From positions 46,774,990 to 46,838,989 of the forward strand of contig JAZBQD010000014.1 of the NCBI GenBank assembly GCA_036583965.1: a DNA stretch of 64,000 nucleotides, in the 5' to 3' direction. Source of the DNA: Prunella strophiata (taxonomy: Eukaryota > Chordata > Aves > Passeriformes > Prunellidae). The position numbers and the translations under genes were made by a program. The notes below the pieces were generated by a model. That model did no database searches. It was not told the origin of the DNA and worked only from the letters and a program-made list of their open reading frames with translations. Below, in pieces: positions 11,701 through 28,994 of this stretch (the first letter of the stretch is position 1; each line of letters opens with the position of its first letter).

Positions 11701-14700
11701 ACTATAACTTGCTCTCTGCTTTTGAAGAATTTTGAAGAGTTGGAAAGCTGCCTTCTCTTTAGTGTTACTCTGCTGCCATGCAACACTTTCGACTTTCCTG
11801 TCATCCTATTACCATAATAATTGGCACTGTTTTCTGTATGTTGTCTAGAGAATTATTCCACAAAAAGGGAGAATCTGTTTCTCATTAGGTCCCCAGCTGA
11901 TGGGTAACTGTATCATGCTGATTGCATTGAATCCAGCAGCGATAGACAATGGCACTATGTTTTTTATAAGATTATAGTGTAGGGTTTTGTGGTACAGAAG
12001 ACTCTTGGTACTGTGGTTGAGTTGAACATCTTCTCCTTTCTGCCTTCTCCCCAGCTGAGTTGGTGTCACTGAGATCCAGAATCTGTCCAGACAAGACTTC
12101 TATCCCTGACTTTGTTGGATGATGTTTCTCAGCACAAAATGCTGTACTGTGCATACCTAGTGATGACCTAGCTCTTGCAGCACATGGCTGTCCTGTGCTG
12201 CTCCATCCTTTTTCTGGGGAGACAGAGACATCTGCAGGGACCCTAGTTTTTTCCCTTTTGAACTGTCTGGAGCCAGGGAGGTAATGCAGGCATGGGCTAA
12301 AGTAGAAAGGAGAGGAGAAAGGGCTGGAGGTAGAGGGGCAAAAGGACCCACTAGCATGGTGCTGGCTTGGGCAAAGCCACTGAAGGCAATGCAGAGCAGT
12401 GCTTGGGACAATTCCAGGGCAGTATCAGGCTGGTTTTGCCCTTCAGTGTTATGTAGTGTGTAAGCACATAATTGAAATAAATGCATTTGGATACATTTAG
12501 GGTCAAGATAGTTCTGTGGAACTAGTATATTGCCTATTGCTAACATCTGTCTGGTACAAATGGAAATACAATCTGCTTATTTCATGGAGGATATCACATG
12601 TTCATGAACTGAGAAGAGCTTTTGGACATTTGCTGATTCTAAATTTGACTGTGGTCAGAGGTTAAATGTTGAGAATTCTATCATGTGTTCGCCCATCTGG
12701 TTCTCAGTTATTTTTGTGACAAGGCAATATGTGGCAATAACATATTATTATTGTTTGATAATAGTTTTAAAGTATTTTGTCAAAATGGCTATTAAATGTT
12801 TTTTTTTCTGTATCTGGAAAGTGTGCTTCCCTTACATGAAGAACTGAATTTCTCTAAAAATTACACATTAGGTACATTTATAAAGTAACCCCTTCTTGAC
12901 TATAACCATGTTTTCTTTCAGTGGCATGCAGCATGCCTTTTGAGGCTTAGGAAATGTCCTTCCTCATCCATGCAGCTTAAAATCTACCAGCTGGGTGCTC
13001 TTGGATTTCAGTACTGGCAGTTCTTCCTTTTTTTGCCTCAGTCATTTGGTGGCTGTGCTGCTGAGTTCTTGCAACATTCTTCAAAGCAATAAACTTCCCT
13101 GAAGAGCTGAGAAGCTGAGTGTCCCAGGCCTCCATTTTATATAGATGCACATGTATTGGAAGGAACTTTTGTTAAGTTACTTAAGTTTTATACACTAAGT
13201 ATATGCAATTTCATTATCTTGCACTCTCAATCATGTCCATGAAGATGTCTCAGATGTTTATTTTATCTGAATTTTTTTTTTTTTTTTTGATTTCTGGAAT
13301 TTTTTATGTGTAGAAATTATCACTTTTACCTAGCTTGTTCTTTTTTAAATTTTTTTTTTTTGATGAATTTATATTTTTGTATTAATTTTTACCTGCACGC
13401 TGGCAAAGTCATTCCTGCACTCATTACTTGTTAGTTCTCTTATGCTGATTTTGTCCAGAAACATGAAATGTGCTTCTAGTCAGTATTGTTGTAAGAAGCA
13501 TATTGATTAAAAAAAGAAATTCAAGCCAAGAGTCTGTGGAATAGTAATAGATTTGGATGTTTATATGAAAATAAAAATTTGAAATTCCTTACTTGAAATA
13601 TATTGCATACAGTAAAAATATCAACTGGCATCTTTAGAAGATTTTGTCATAAAATATAGTGTTATAGGCACGCTTAGCAATGAGGAAACCTTTTGAGCTG
13701 TTTTTGTAACAAAGAATATATGGGGAGCTAAGTAAAACAGCTGTGATACAGATTCACAGTGACATTACAGGATTAATAACTGTAGACTGAAGTTCAGTCC
13801 CTACTGAAATTGTGTGTGTGAGAGACAAGTGTTTGTGTGCTTGAAACTGGAATGTTTTATTTATTTATTTCAATTTCTTTTCTTTTCTGCTTTTCATACA
13901 GAAAAATAAAAAAAGAAAAAAAAGACCCTTTGGACTTGAAGCAAAGACCCCTAAGCAGCATTCTGATTTGCCTCACTCAAAGTCCCTACTGTATTTATTT
14001 TCCTGAAGCTTTTTTCTTTCCTTTCATTTTTTTTTTTTTTTTTAATAAACACTTATAAAACTATATTGCTTGAAGTTGCTATCCAGCCAAAATACCTGTG
14101 AAATGCTTACCTGCCTTGAGTACCTATGTTCCCTTGCTCCTCTGTTAATTTCTTCCCTGTTTTTTTATTGTGGTGTTATACTTGCCCTTCCTACAATCTT
14201 TTCTATATTTCTAGAAATGCATTGTCTTGAAGGATCAGATCAACTTTGTTTATTTTGCTAATTATGTGGAGACTCAATATGAGACAGTGGCTGACTTGTG
14301 TGCTAATTTCCATGTGGAATACTAAGACTCCTGCCTGGAAAAAACAAGATGCCATCAGGAAGTCACACTCTGAAAGAATCATGAAATAACTCATGTAGGA
14401 CTCCTGTCAGTCTTGATACCGTGTGAATTGGCTACTGATAGCTAAAAAAAGTAGATTGAACCTTTCTGTGGTTAAAAAGGAGATCAGATTAAAGGCAATG
14501 ATAAGTGGAGTGTGAGACAGTCTCTGTCTGCCATATAGGTGTAGTGAAAGGTGAATATATGGGCACATGAGTTAGCACCTTCTGGGGTTGAAGGTTTATA
14601 GAGACATAGCTTTAAAATGTAGGTTAACAGGGGAAGTGTTACAGGGCCAGGCAAGATTTAATCCTGAAAAAGGCATCAGGCAGGGAGAAACTGTTCTGCA

Positions 14701-14868
14701 TTGGAAAACTTTAGATTGCTCTTTCAGAGATATTGTCTGATTAGCTACAAGTAGCTAAGACCAAACATGGCACCAAGTGCTTTAGAGGTGGGATGTATAA
14801 TTAGATGTGGATGTGTGCCCACAGTGTTGATGGTTTTATCAGATATTTTTTGCACAGCATTTTTCTGG
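8775..14868. other. Unique noncoding DNA with T runs
   Basis: No gene is supported. The longest non-repeat frame here is 129 codons on the minus strand (12157-12546). It lies in a slightly more G+C-rich patch (about 12160-12460) and has no domain, signal peptide or similarity I recognise, so it is treated as chance. T runs include 17 bases at 13272-13288 and about 15 bases near 14028. A strong-looking splice-acceptor motif near 13880-13902 is listed separately. Confidence 0.6.
13866..13998 (+). other. Splice-acceptor-like motif with short open frame
   Basis: A long polypyrimidine tract (about 13866-13898, TTTCTTTTCTTTTCTGC within it) ends in CATACAG at about 13896-13902, a good match to a vertebrate 3' splice site. 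The following bases stay open for about 34 codons. They begin with a very basic Lys/Arg-rich stretch and then read roughly PFGLEAKTPKQHSDLPHS. No donor site or protein family is recognised. A/T-rich DNA often produces such motifs by chance, so this is a weak exon candidate only. Confidence 0.12.
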
Positions 14869-14870
14869 AA

Positions 14871-14887
14871 ATCATAGAATCATAGAG
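14871..14887 (-). repeat. CR1 3'-tail octamer remnant
   Basis: Two overlapping copies of the ATCATAGA-type octamer are present. This is the reverse complement of the ATTCTATG repeats that end avian CR1 elements. No CR1 body is recognisable next to it, so this is either a very short 5'-truncated insertion or a chance match. Confidence 0.4.
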
Positions 14888-16142
14888 AGGCTTGTAACTT
14901 TATAAACTGTAGTATTAGGGAGTAATTACCAGCTATCTGTTTTATTCTGTCAAGTCTTAAAATATGACCTTCTTGTAATACCTCCGAATAAGTATCACAA
15001 AAAAAGTCTGTTTAGTCTTCATTTTAATTTTTTTTTCTTTTAAAAATGTTTTTAGTTGTTAATTTTTTCTCTATGTATTGATACACTTGAAGATATTTTT
15101 ACATCATTAATCTTTCTCTTTAGCTGTTTTCCCCATCAAAAAAGCCATGCTGACTTTTCCATCCTCACTTTCCTTTATTCTCTTTGAAGAGAAACTGTCA
15201 TTTGGATGAGAAATGATGTGTGCCATCAGTCAGTTTTTGGTTGTCTGTTTTTCTTTCTTCACTAAAGAACTACTGTTTTTGTTAACTTCTTTTAATTCCT
15301 GCAGTATCTTTTTTTTTTTTTTTTCCATATTTCCACAGATCTCTGATTTGTTCAGTCTTCAAGATCCCTTAAAATAATGATGCATAATTTTGCCATGGAA
15401 CCTGTATTCCTTTATTCCTAAGAAGAGCAGCTCTGTTAACAATAGGCCCTACTACCCCCGTGTGTACTTTGTGGGCTACCTTTTTAAATATCTTGTTTTT
15501 CTGTAAAGTAAATTTAAAACTTGAAATTCAATTTGAAGTTTTTATGGATTATTGCAATAACTTTTCTATATATATTTGTAGCTATATATGTTCTCTATAT
15601 AATCATTTTAAGTTAAATAGCTTGGATTTAAAGAAAATCACAATCTGAGATACTTAAGCACACCTGTATCTTGTGTATTTACAACTGATTTAAAAATCTC
15701 CATACTCTTAGAAGATTATCAAACAAATTGCCATTCTGAGGCAAAGTTATATGTCAGTGCATGCAGTGTGTCATGCTGCAGTTATGCTGAGAGTGATTAA
15801 TGGCTCAGGGAAAGCAGACATTTTTGAAGTGTTGTGTAAAGCTGTAAATATGTTGTTTTGTTCTTTACCAGATATTATTTGAAAAGCTGACATCTGTGTT
15901 TTTAGTGTGTTTGGTTAGACTCTAGTGGAATGTCACGTCCTGATTAACTGAACCAACTTGCATATAGCTGGGATGTGTTGCACGTATGTAAAGATTAACA
16001 CTGGAGATGTAACCCAAAATTTGACAGGAGGCATTTTCAGTCAGATACTGTTTTAAGTTAAGCTGAAGAAGCATTACTGCTTACCCAAACACAATTACTT
16101 TTGTACCAGATACGAGTTTTTAATGCAACTGAAAAACACATA
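14888..16142. other. Unique AT-rich noncoding DNA
   Basis: No gene or transposon is seen. A 16-base T run lies at 15309-15324. The stretch ends immediately before the left target-site copy of the solo LTR. Confidence 0.65.
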
Positions 16143-16148
16143 TTAACT

Positions 16149-16453
16149 TGTCGCTGTAGAGCACAAACAACACGACGCTGGACAGCAGCTTTTTGCAAAG
16201 GTGTGAGAGAGCAAAAAGAGGAAGTTTATTGAATTCTGACTCCATTTATAGTTTTCTGAAATGCCAGTGTCATTGGAGGGTGACAGTGCCACCTCCTCAA
16301 TGCCACTGGACAACTTAACAGTCCATCAAGTTGCTCATCCCCCATAGAGGAAGACAAAACGAATAAGTTATTTACAAAAAGAGTGTGAGAAAGTTCTGCA
16401 CAAGAATGTAAACATCAGAAGGCTTTAGAGAAACTTAAAAAATCAGGGTGACA
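16149..16453 (-). mobile_element. Solo endogenous-retrovirus LTR, 305 bp, ERVK-like
   Basis: The element begins TGTC and ends GACA, the short inverted termini of retroviral LTRs. It is flanked by a perfect 6-base direct repeat, TTAACT, at 16143-16148 and 16454-16459. On the minus strand it has a TATAAA box (16250-16245) followed 20 bases later by an AATAAA polyadenylation signal (16230-16225), and then about 75 bases to the end. This compact U3-R-U5 layout is like that of avian alpha/beta-type retroviral LTRs. A 6-bp duplication is typical of class II (ERVK-type) integrations. It is slightly richer in CpG than its surroundings (three CpG close together near 16150-16178). No gag, pol or env sequence lies on either side, so it is a solo LTR left by recombination. 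The class assignment is inference from duplication size and layout. Confidence 0.72.
16225..16250 (-). promoter_or_regulatory. LTR TATA box and polyadenylation signal
   Basis: Reading the minus strand, TATAAA (16250-16245) is followed by AATAAA (16230-16225), so both lie within 26 bases. In short retroviral LTRs the transcript starts about 25-30 bases after TATA and uses a nearby AATAAA to end in R. That fits this spacing and sets the LTR orientation as minus. Whether it is active cannot be told. Confidence 0.55.
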
Positions 16454-16459
16454 TTAACT

Positions 16460-16980
16460 GGTTTGATGCTAAATACTAGAACATCTATTTAATTAGCTGG
16501 GTTATCAGATGTGTGTGGAAGAGCTATTTTTTTAATATTTCTGCTTTTATGGGGCTATTTGACAGGGAGGACATATACTAATGGAGATGCTGGAATACTG
16601 CAACAGTGTGTTGATGCAGGACTATTAAATAAAATCCACAATCAGACTAGGAAGCTGGGTGTTTGTAACTGCTGTGCATACTGTGATCAAACACAGGCAG
16701 TTTAAATTCTAATCGTTCCTCATTTCTTCTGCCCTGCCTTTGCCACTTGTTGGAAAGTCTTCTAAAAGTGGTATTGATAGAGTCTTGACTAGAATAAAAT
16801 TTGCTGTGCAGTTCTGGGATGCACCTATGAGCAGCATTGCTGATGATGTGCTGTGATGGCCTAGCAGAGAATAAAACAGAAGTTCATACTATCAGAGATA
16901 ATAAGCAGATGGTTTTCTGTGCTGGAAGCAGTAAACACATTGCTTGTTACGTGAAGATCATTTTCTGTGGTTTTTGGTTT
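16460..16980. other. Unique noncoding DNA beside the LTR
   Basis: This holds no recognisable gene or internal retroviral sequence. Its lack of proviral coding DNA supports reading the neighbouring LTR as solo. Confidence 0.65.

Positions 16981-16981
<1 letters not shown>

Positions 16982-17017
<36 letters not shown>
16982..17017 (+). repeat. Poly(T) run of 36
   Basis: Thirty-six consecutive T residues, bounded by G on both sides. The DNA to the right, read on the minus strand, has no AATAAA signal close to the A tract and no recognisable gene or SINE body. A processed pseudogene or poly(A) retroposon is therefore not supported. Confidence 0.9.
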
Positions 17018-17018
<1 letters not shown>

Positions 17019-20000
17019 TAATAAAGATGCCACAGGACAGAAACGTAAAGATCAAAAGTCTCATATTAGCAGAGATGTGAAGGAAGTATTTTATTGCCTT
17101 CACAACTTTTTAAAAGAAAACACAACTTCAGTAGTTTTCATTACCAAGTTTCTATTTAAAAGCTAAAATAGTGTATTTCATAGCCTTATTCTGGATGTCT
17201 ACACCAGCAGTCTGGTATACTTAAAATCTGTCACACGTCCCTGGAGAGAGAGGGGATCCTTCAGTGAGAGCTTCAGACAGCTGTAGGCTTCTGTGGTCAA
17301 TCTCTTCAGCCTCTGTAGAAACATCTTTTTCTGTCCCTTGTCTGAGTGTTTAGAGGTTTCTGTTGCTTAATGTCATTTGGAGATACAAATTGGTCTGAGA
17401 TGGTTCTAGATGCCTTGCAGGGGCCTTAAGATGAGAGTGACAAGGATTCAATACAAGATTGCTGGAGCTGCTAGTGCTGCTTCCAGTCAGATATCATTTT
17501 TAAACTGGACTGGTGATCCGAAGTTCATGCTGATCAATATTCATGAATATACCTGGTCCTTTGAATATCTTGAAAAGACTTGGAAAATAGCTTTCATATT
17601 GTGATTTCAGCATTATTTTAGCTGTGTTGGGACAATTGCTTGAGAATTAACACTTGGCATTTTTTGTAAACTTGGCCAAGAAAATATTTTATTTGAAGAT
17701 ACCATGGTTTCAGTTTGAAACCAGGCAGTTTGGTGTTTTGAGGCAGGAATTTTCCATAAAATTTATAGAAATTCCCACTGGCTGTACTTGAAAGACAGCA
17801 GGAAACAATGTGTGGAACTAAACTTCTATTCCTGATGCCCCAGGACATAGAGACCTTATTTCAGTATTTTTATCAGATACTGGATCTTACTTAAATGCAA
17901 GTATTTCAGACAAGTCAATCTATAATTTCTATTTAATTTTTTATTGATTCAAAAAAAAGATAGCACATATGTCCATAAATATTCTTCTGAGTGATACCTT
18001 GGTAGTGTTGAAGAGTGAAATTAATTGCTACTGGAAAATGAGGCTCTCTGTACTGAGAACCTAAACAATTTCCCAGGTTTTGGTGGCAGTTTAGGCTTTT
18101 TTTTTTTTGCATCATAATTAATATTCTTAGTGTATAAATGGGCACCAAATCTAATACCCTGCTGAGACTGAACCTTTGTATCTTATGTGTTTTGACCTTT
18201 GATTGTACTTGTGCTGCTTATTACATTTACAAAGTAAGGACCAAAGCAAGTGTAATGTAATTACCACTATTTGAATTGCACTAGTGAGTAATGCAGTGAT
18301 TCTGGAATCTGACTTTTCAGTGTAATTTGCATAAGTTGTGAATTGCTATCAAAATTCTGACATATTGATAAATAATATTAGTGTTTATGAACTGTGGATA
18401 TATAATTATAGTAATCAGAAGACTTTAGTTTGGCTGTCTTTATTGAAATATCTAAAATGTTAAAAAGCAGTAGGTGAGCTCCAGAATTCTTAAAAAAAGC
18501 TTTAAAATGATAACAGATTTATTTTTTTTTTTTTAATTTCATGTCAGTATGGGATCTTGGTGTAAGGTCCAGCATAATTCTCCAAACAGAACTACTTTCC
18601 AGGCCATGGTTCCATCAACTGCCTTCCTTCCAACAAGGAATTTCTGTATTTCTGTATTTCTTTCTTCACTACAGTGCTCCAGTATGGTTTATTGCCCTGT
18701 TCCTAACTGCTGTCTATATTGTGCAGACTGTATCTCAGTATTTATACAATTTCCCTTCTATTTTCATATCCTGCATGCCTCATACTGTACAATAAGGAGA
18801 TAATTGAACTCATGTTGCACCACGTTTTATGTTCAGCTTTTTCTAAATGCTTTGTGTGCCTCTTCTGTTGAGATAAGTCTCAATTTTATTCCTCCCTAAT
18901 GACTACATTGAGGATTTGCTAAGAGTGCAGTGACAATGCATGTGAAAGAGCTCTCAGTAACTGACTGATGACACTTCAGCAGCTAATTGCTCATATAATT
19001 TTACTTCATGAAATGGTTCATACACCTGTTTTGCTTAGTACATAACTTTGGAAATCTACATGGTGAGTGAAGCCTTGCCAAAATGTATGAGCTATATTCC
19101 AAGCCCCACAAACATAATTGGAATTTCTAAGGCTCTGCTCTGAATTATTTCTTTTTCTCTCACTGAAAACTCTACCAATAGTAGATATTACTGACAGAAT
19201 GTGTTTGTGAAATTTCTTAAGTTTTTGCATTATTTTGTTTCATTTGTCATTCTGAAAGGTAGTTTTTGCTTTCAGTGAAAATGACAGATATAATTGCTTT
19301 CTAAAAAATCATCTGATTATTGCAAAATTCTGCAGAATTAAGAAATATTTTTGGTTCAGTTTTTGAAAGGAATCTAAAAGCCATTGGGGTAAGTAACTTC
19401 ATGAGAGAAGAAATGAAAGGACAAAGCATAAAATAGTCACTCTAGTGACTTTCACAGCCCATGCAGAGTGATAGACCCAGAAATAAAGCAAATCCCAAAA
19501 AAAGATAAAAAAGGAACCTTAAAGCTGCTGTAATTAAATTTGCTGCTTGAAGCTGTAGTGATCTGGAAAAACTGAATTTTGATGCCTATACTAATGATGC
19601 ATCAAAATGCCTAAACAAATGTTGCATGAAACATACAGTGAAACAAATTGGTTTTTGAGCAAAGCAACTCCAAAAATTCCACCAATTTCTGTATCAATGT
19701 ATCATATAACCTCCAGAAATTCATCTGAATGTTCTGTTAGTTCCTTCCATGTCAGTCCTCTCCTTCCTCCACCACAGTAGCTGGCAGATTTTGAAGTTTC
19801 TCATTTTACTCCCTGGGTACAGGCAGAGCAGAAGGTGCCCTGTAAGACGTGATGTGGACATATAGAGACAATGTTAATGGTAGCAACTTGAAACCTATGA
19901 TTCTCTCCAAATCATTGAAAATTTGAGCTCTTTTAAAAATTGAAAGGAGTTTGTTTTGACACAAAAACTGTGAAGGGAAAAAACTGAAGTTTAGGACATG

Positions 20001-23000
20001 TCCAGCCAATATGCTTTTCAGTAGTGCCATTTTGAGTGCCAAATTCTCAAGGAGTTCTGTGTCCAGATGAGGAGGCTGTTTTGTGATGGACTGAAGGAAA
20101 TGTGCTCATATTACTGCATTTATTGAAGTTTGTATGAAACTTAGACTTAGCAGACATTTAAGTGAGCTAAAATAGATATGTTTGTGTCTCTCTCCTCTCC
20201 TGTCACTTCCCTTCTTCCTCTCTTAGTTTTCTCCCCCCTGCTCCTTCATTCCCTCTCTTTTTTGCCAACATAGAAAGACCATATTGGGGTAAGAATCTCT
20301 GAAGTCCTTTTGACATTTCTAGATAATCTAATCTAATAGATTTTTTTGCAATGGCCCAAGTAAAATTACAGAATTCCAACAAGTTCTTCAGTATCTCAAT
20401 ACTCTCTGTAGTGAAAAACAAAGGCTTCTGTCTTGCCAGTGAATTCACTACAAGAATTAATGGGTCTTTTGCTTGCTTATGTGCTGCAATTGTATTTCCT
20501 GCTAGGAAAATGGGTAGTGCTTTCCTTCTTGTCCAATATTTCCTTCAAAAGACATGTGAATATATGTAGCAATTTTTTTTCACAGGTGTAATTCCTTATT
20601 TTGTGTTGTTGTCTTCATTGAGGACTCAAAGTAAATAAGAGTTTCAATAGGTTTAGTAGAACATGCAGTATAATAATGCATATTTTTCCTTTTCAATATG
20701 GAATGGAGCACAATTAATGAAAAAAAAATTTGGATATGAAACTTGCTATGAAACAATGTTGTATTATTTGTCCTCATTCTGATTGTATTACATTATCTGT
20801 CCTTTCTGTATACGTGCTAATATTCAGAATAAATTTGTGTAATTTTCTTTATTGGCCTCAGAACTTAGTATGGAAGGGTTCTCTTGAGCCTTTAAGGTAA
20901 TTTTTTTACTACCATAGTTACAATGTCATATTTTTCTTTTCAATTCCTTTAAAAATTATTGAAAATCATAGCTGGATTTAAGTTACATAACCCTATTTTT
21001 ATTGCCAGAAGTTCTGTGACAGTTCGTATGAACCTGTGAGGAAGAAATACATCCTGAACCTTGACACTGATTTCTCTGAAGTCAAGAACAGTCATAACTG
21101 GAAGTAGATTGTAATTTTTAGATTGATAAATGTTAGTTTCCTTTCAAAGTATGTTAAATTTTATACTAGATTCCTTTCAAATATGGATTTAAGAAATTCT
21201 GGTGTTGCCAGTTTTCCATGTAAAGACACTGGTTTTCCAGTAGATTGTCCTCTGGTCTTCATATAAGGCATACATATTTTTTAATGCATATGGCTTAATG
21301 TTACTCCTTAATGTCTTTGAGATTGTATGAGTAAAATTAAGAAGGATTTATCCAACAGTTATATTCAGCTTAACCTGATCATGTTAAAAATAATTATGCC
21401 TGCTTTTTGAGAAGTCTTATTTTATAGAGTTAAAACTGAATATAACTACATTACTTTTTAAATGTTCTAACTGATCCCATTATTCTTTCTGTGCATTTTA
21501 CAAATAGGATGTGATGTTTTGAGTATGCTTCAGGCTTCAGTAGTTTGTACAATGTTCTATTTTCTGCAGCAAAAGCATGTCAAGGTGATCTCTGTGGGTG
21601 GTTAATATTTTCTGGAGTTTATTCTGCAGCCATGAAAATATGCAAAACTGAAGAGCTTGGTGGTATGTCATATGTTCAGGTATAAAAAAATATATATGTG
21701 TTTATATATATTTAAATTTTATCATCACTAAAAATAACAGGAAAAAAACCCACAAGTGTAGTAGCAAATACTGTTTGTTCATGGATGAATGCAGCATTTG
21801 TCACTCCTGACTTGTGTTTGTGGTTATGCTGGTAAGCAGTTCTTGCAATAGCTTAAATTGTAGTGTAAGAGTGTTGTATAAATGGAATATTTTAAAACAT
21901 AATGCTCAAGATCATAGGAAATCATAGACTGTGGGAGAAATGTTAAAATTACAGAATGTTTGCATTTTAGCAGAAATACTCTTGATTTGTTTGACAGGTT
22001 TTAGTTGTTCTTTTCTATATTTTCAAATATAAGTACTTTCAAAAACAATTATAGAAAGCAACAGTAACAACTCTATAAAAGAAATGCATAAATATTGTAA
22101 CAGTATTTCAATGGGGCAGGATTATTATAAATCTGATTGTTAAAGAACTGAAATAGGTAAAAGTTGAATGTAAGTACTGCTCACTATGATTTTAGTGTTG
22201 TTACATTAGTAACAAGAAAAATTGGAAGGGACAATGTCAAATATATCCATATAAATAAAATGCATTTGATTTATAAAAAGGGGATATTGAAAAAGCTACT
22301 GAGGATTTCAATTATATGAATGGTTTTTTTTTCTTTCAAGACTAAAGAAAACATATAAGGAAATTAACTCTTACTAACAAATAATGATGTGCATTCTGAT
22401 TGCTGGCTGATACCATGTTTTATCATTGCTTCTGTCTTTCTTCTGGTTTTGTTTCCTTAAGCCTCTGTCTCTGGGAAGTTGTGTTTCTGCTGTTTGTATA
22501 ACACATAGCAAAAGTGGGTCTTTAGTTTTCAAATGGTAACTCTCTCAGATGTGCCTTATTAAGACTATCTTCTCTGATACAATGTAATGATCCAAAATGC
22601 ATCTGCAGCACATATATTTTCATATTTCCCTTGCCATTCTTGGCAGTTTGATTTACCTCAGTAAAAGGCTTCAAAAAACACATTTGGAGCGACTCCAGAC
22701 TCAGGGTCTTGGTTGCTGATGAGGAAATTTGTTCTTTTGGAGCTTGAGCAATGTATAGAATCTGTGATTCTCTTTTGTGCACACCTCAGGGCATCATAAA
22801 GAATACCATACTAATGTTCTCCAGCAAGAAGCAAAGCAAAGCAAGATCTTTACTTTGTTAGAAGAGTTAATTGGTCTCTAAAATAGCTGCAAATACATCA
22901 GAACCAGAGACTATATCCATGTTCAGCTTTCTGGTGCTTAACTCTGAGAACATGGCCTTTTTAAGGACACAGTTCTCAGAACCAGAAAAGGAAGCACACA

Positions 23001-23310
23001 AAAAAATGTGTTACCATTTTTTTTTTTTTTGGGAGGGATCATCCTCTGCACAACCCTTTGACTTCTCAAGGCTGCAGGACAACTACTGCTACAACTACTG
23101 TTAAGATACCTATTGTATCTTAAAAGAGTTTAATATTCATTGTTCTTTTCTCATTCCTTCTTCATACCATAGGTAGAATGGGAAATTTGCTGTAATCCTA
23201 CCTACCCAGCAGTTCTAGTGATACAACTCTAGGAAGAGTTGGGTGAGGTGTTTGTAGTCTTATGTTACTAATCCCATAATGACAGTAGTAGTCCTGGTTC
23301 CTTACACATT
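17019..23310. other. Unique AT-rich noncoding DNA
   Basis: No gene is supported. All open frames are under 90 codons and show no domain. Faint CR1-tail-like words (ATCATAGG, ATCATAGA) occur near 21911-21929 without a CR1 body. Short T/A runs are frequent (for example 18520-18535 and 22326-22333). Confidence 0.65.
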
Positions 23311-23324
23311 TCATAGAATCATAG
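23311..23324 (-). repeat. CR1 3'-tail octamer remnant
   Basis: TCATAGAATCATAG is the reverse complement of the terminal CR1 octamer repeats. No clear CR1 body follows it. It is a weak fragment, possibly chance. Confidence 0.35.
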
Positions 23325-27940
<4,616 letters not shown>

Positions 27941-27949
27941 GATTCTGTG

Positions 27950-28430
27950 GGGTCAGTAGGTCAGTGTTGGGGGCTTGCTATGGCCAGCTGCTTGCTTGCT
28001 TCCCTACTCAACAGGACAGGAGGGAGAAAATGGGATGGCAAAATTTCATGGGTTGTGATTAAAACATGGGAAATTGCTTACTAGTTACTGTTACAGGCAA
28101 AACAGGTCTGACCTAAGAAAAATTGATCCAATTTATTTCCAATTAAAATGTATTTTGGTAGCGAGAAATAATGAAAGCATCGCTTTCTTCAGGCAGGACC
28201 AGCTCACCTTCCTGCTCACTGCCCTTCACTGCTGTTCTCAGGACTGTTCCTTACACTTTCCCCCCACCAATCCTCTGCCTGTGTGGTGGTTTTGCCCTTT
28301 CCTCTACCTCTTCTAGCTGGGGCACCACCTGTGGTGGGTGGCTTGGAGTGGCTGGAAGCAGCCATGTCTCTGACAGAAATTTCCACTGGATACTATAAAG
28401 TCAATTGCCATAAATCAAAATTTGTTGACT
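27950..28430 (-). mobile_element. Degraded avian ERV LTR fragment
   Basis: The order of phrases matches an avian LTR family I recognise by its text, which is widespread in bird genomes. On the plus strand these are an AACAGGACAGGAGGGAGAAA segment near 28010, a CATGGGTTGTGATTAAAACA segment near 28048, TTACTGTTACAGGCAAAACAGGTC-like text near 28085, a CAATTTATTTCCAATTAAA segment near 28129, and TTCCCCCCACC near 28258. The phrase CCAATTTATT gives AATAAA on the minus strand (28137-28132), which sets minus as the LTR strand. Much of the expected middle is missing, and no TG..CA ends or target duplication could be fixed. I believe the family is ERVL-type, but this is from memory. Confidence 0.55.
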
Positions 28431-28990
28431 CTGCATTAGCCAAAGCAATTGACGTTCCTGGCAAAAGTAATCACATGGTACCTTTTTCAAGTAAAGTTCT
28501 TATCTGCCAGGACTCTCTTACCCTATGCATTTCAAGCATCCCTCTTTAAAAGAAAATATATGTTAATATTTTGGAAAGAAAAGCTGCATAATTTAGCTTA
28601 TCAATATTTTACTGTATTTATTTTATATTGAGTTTGTATGCCTGAAGCTGTTTGTAAGAGGGTAATTTTATTCATGTGAAATTGATGGGTTGAAGAAAGT
28701 CACAAGATAAGCCTAAAAATAATAAATGTCCAAGATAATTTACTGCTTTTAAAATATAAAAGCCTATCTACAGTTCCCATTATGTTTTGATTTGTGTGTG
28801 TCAGATAGGTGTTTTATGTTTCATGAGCAACGTGTACATCATCCAGTGCAGGAGGTTTTTAAGAGAATTTTGTCATTTATTATGAAAGTTATTGCAGAAA
28901 TGAGAACTAGTATAAATGCCTAAATTAACTTGAACCCTATAATTTGTTAGAAAACTGGTGGGTTTTTCCAATCTGTTGAAGGGATTGAAC
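28431..28990. other. Unique AT-rich noncoding DNA
   Basis: Nothing recognisable lies between the LTR fragment and the first CR1 end. Confidence 0.6.
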
Positions 28991-28994
28991 TCAT

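Noticed and set aside
12157..12546. 129-codon minus-strand frame
   Set aside because: Longest frame outside simple repeats in the first 20 kb, but low-complexity Leu/Ala/Pro content and no domain. The length is compatible with chance in a locally G+C-richer patch.
16982..17160. Poly(T) as the tail of a minus-strand processed pseudogene
   Set aside because: The sequence next to the A tract lacks an AATAAA signal in the right place, has no gene similarity, and shows no target duplication.
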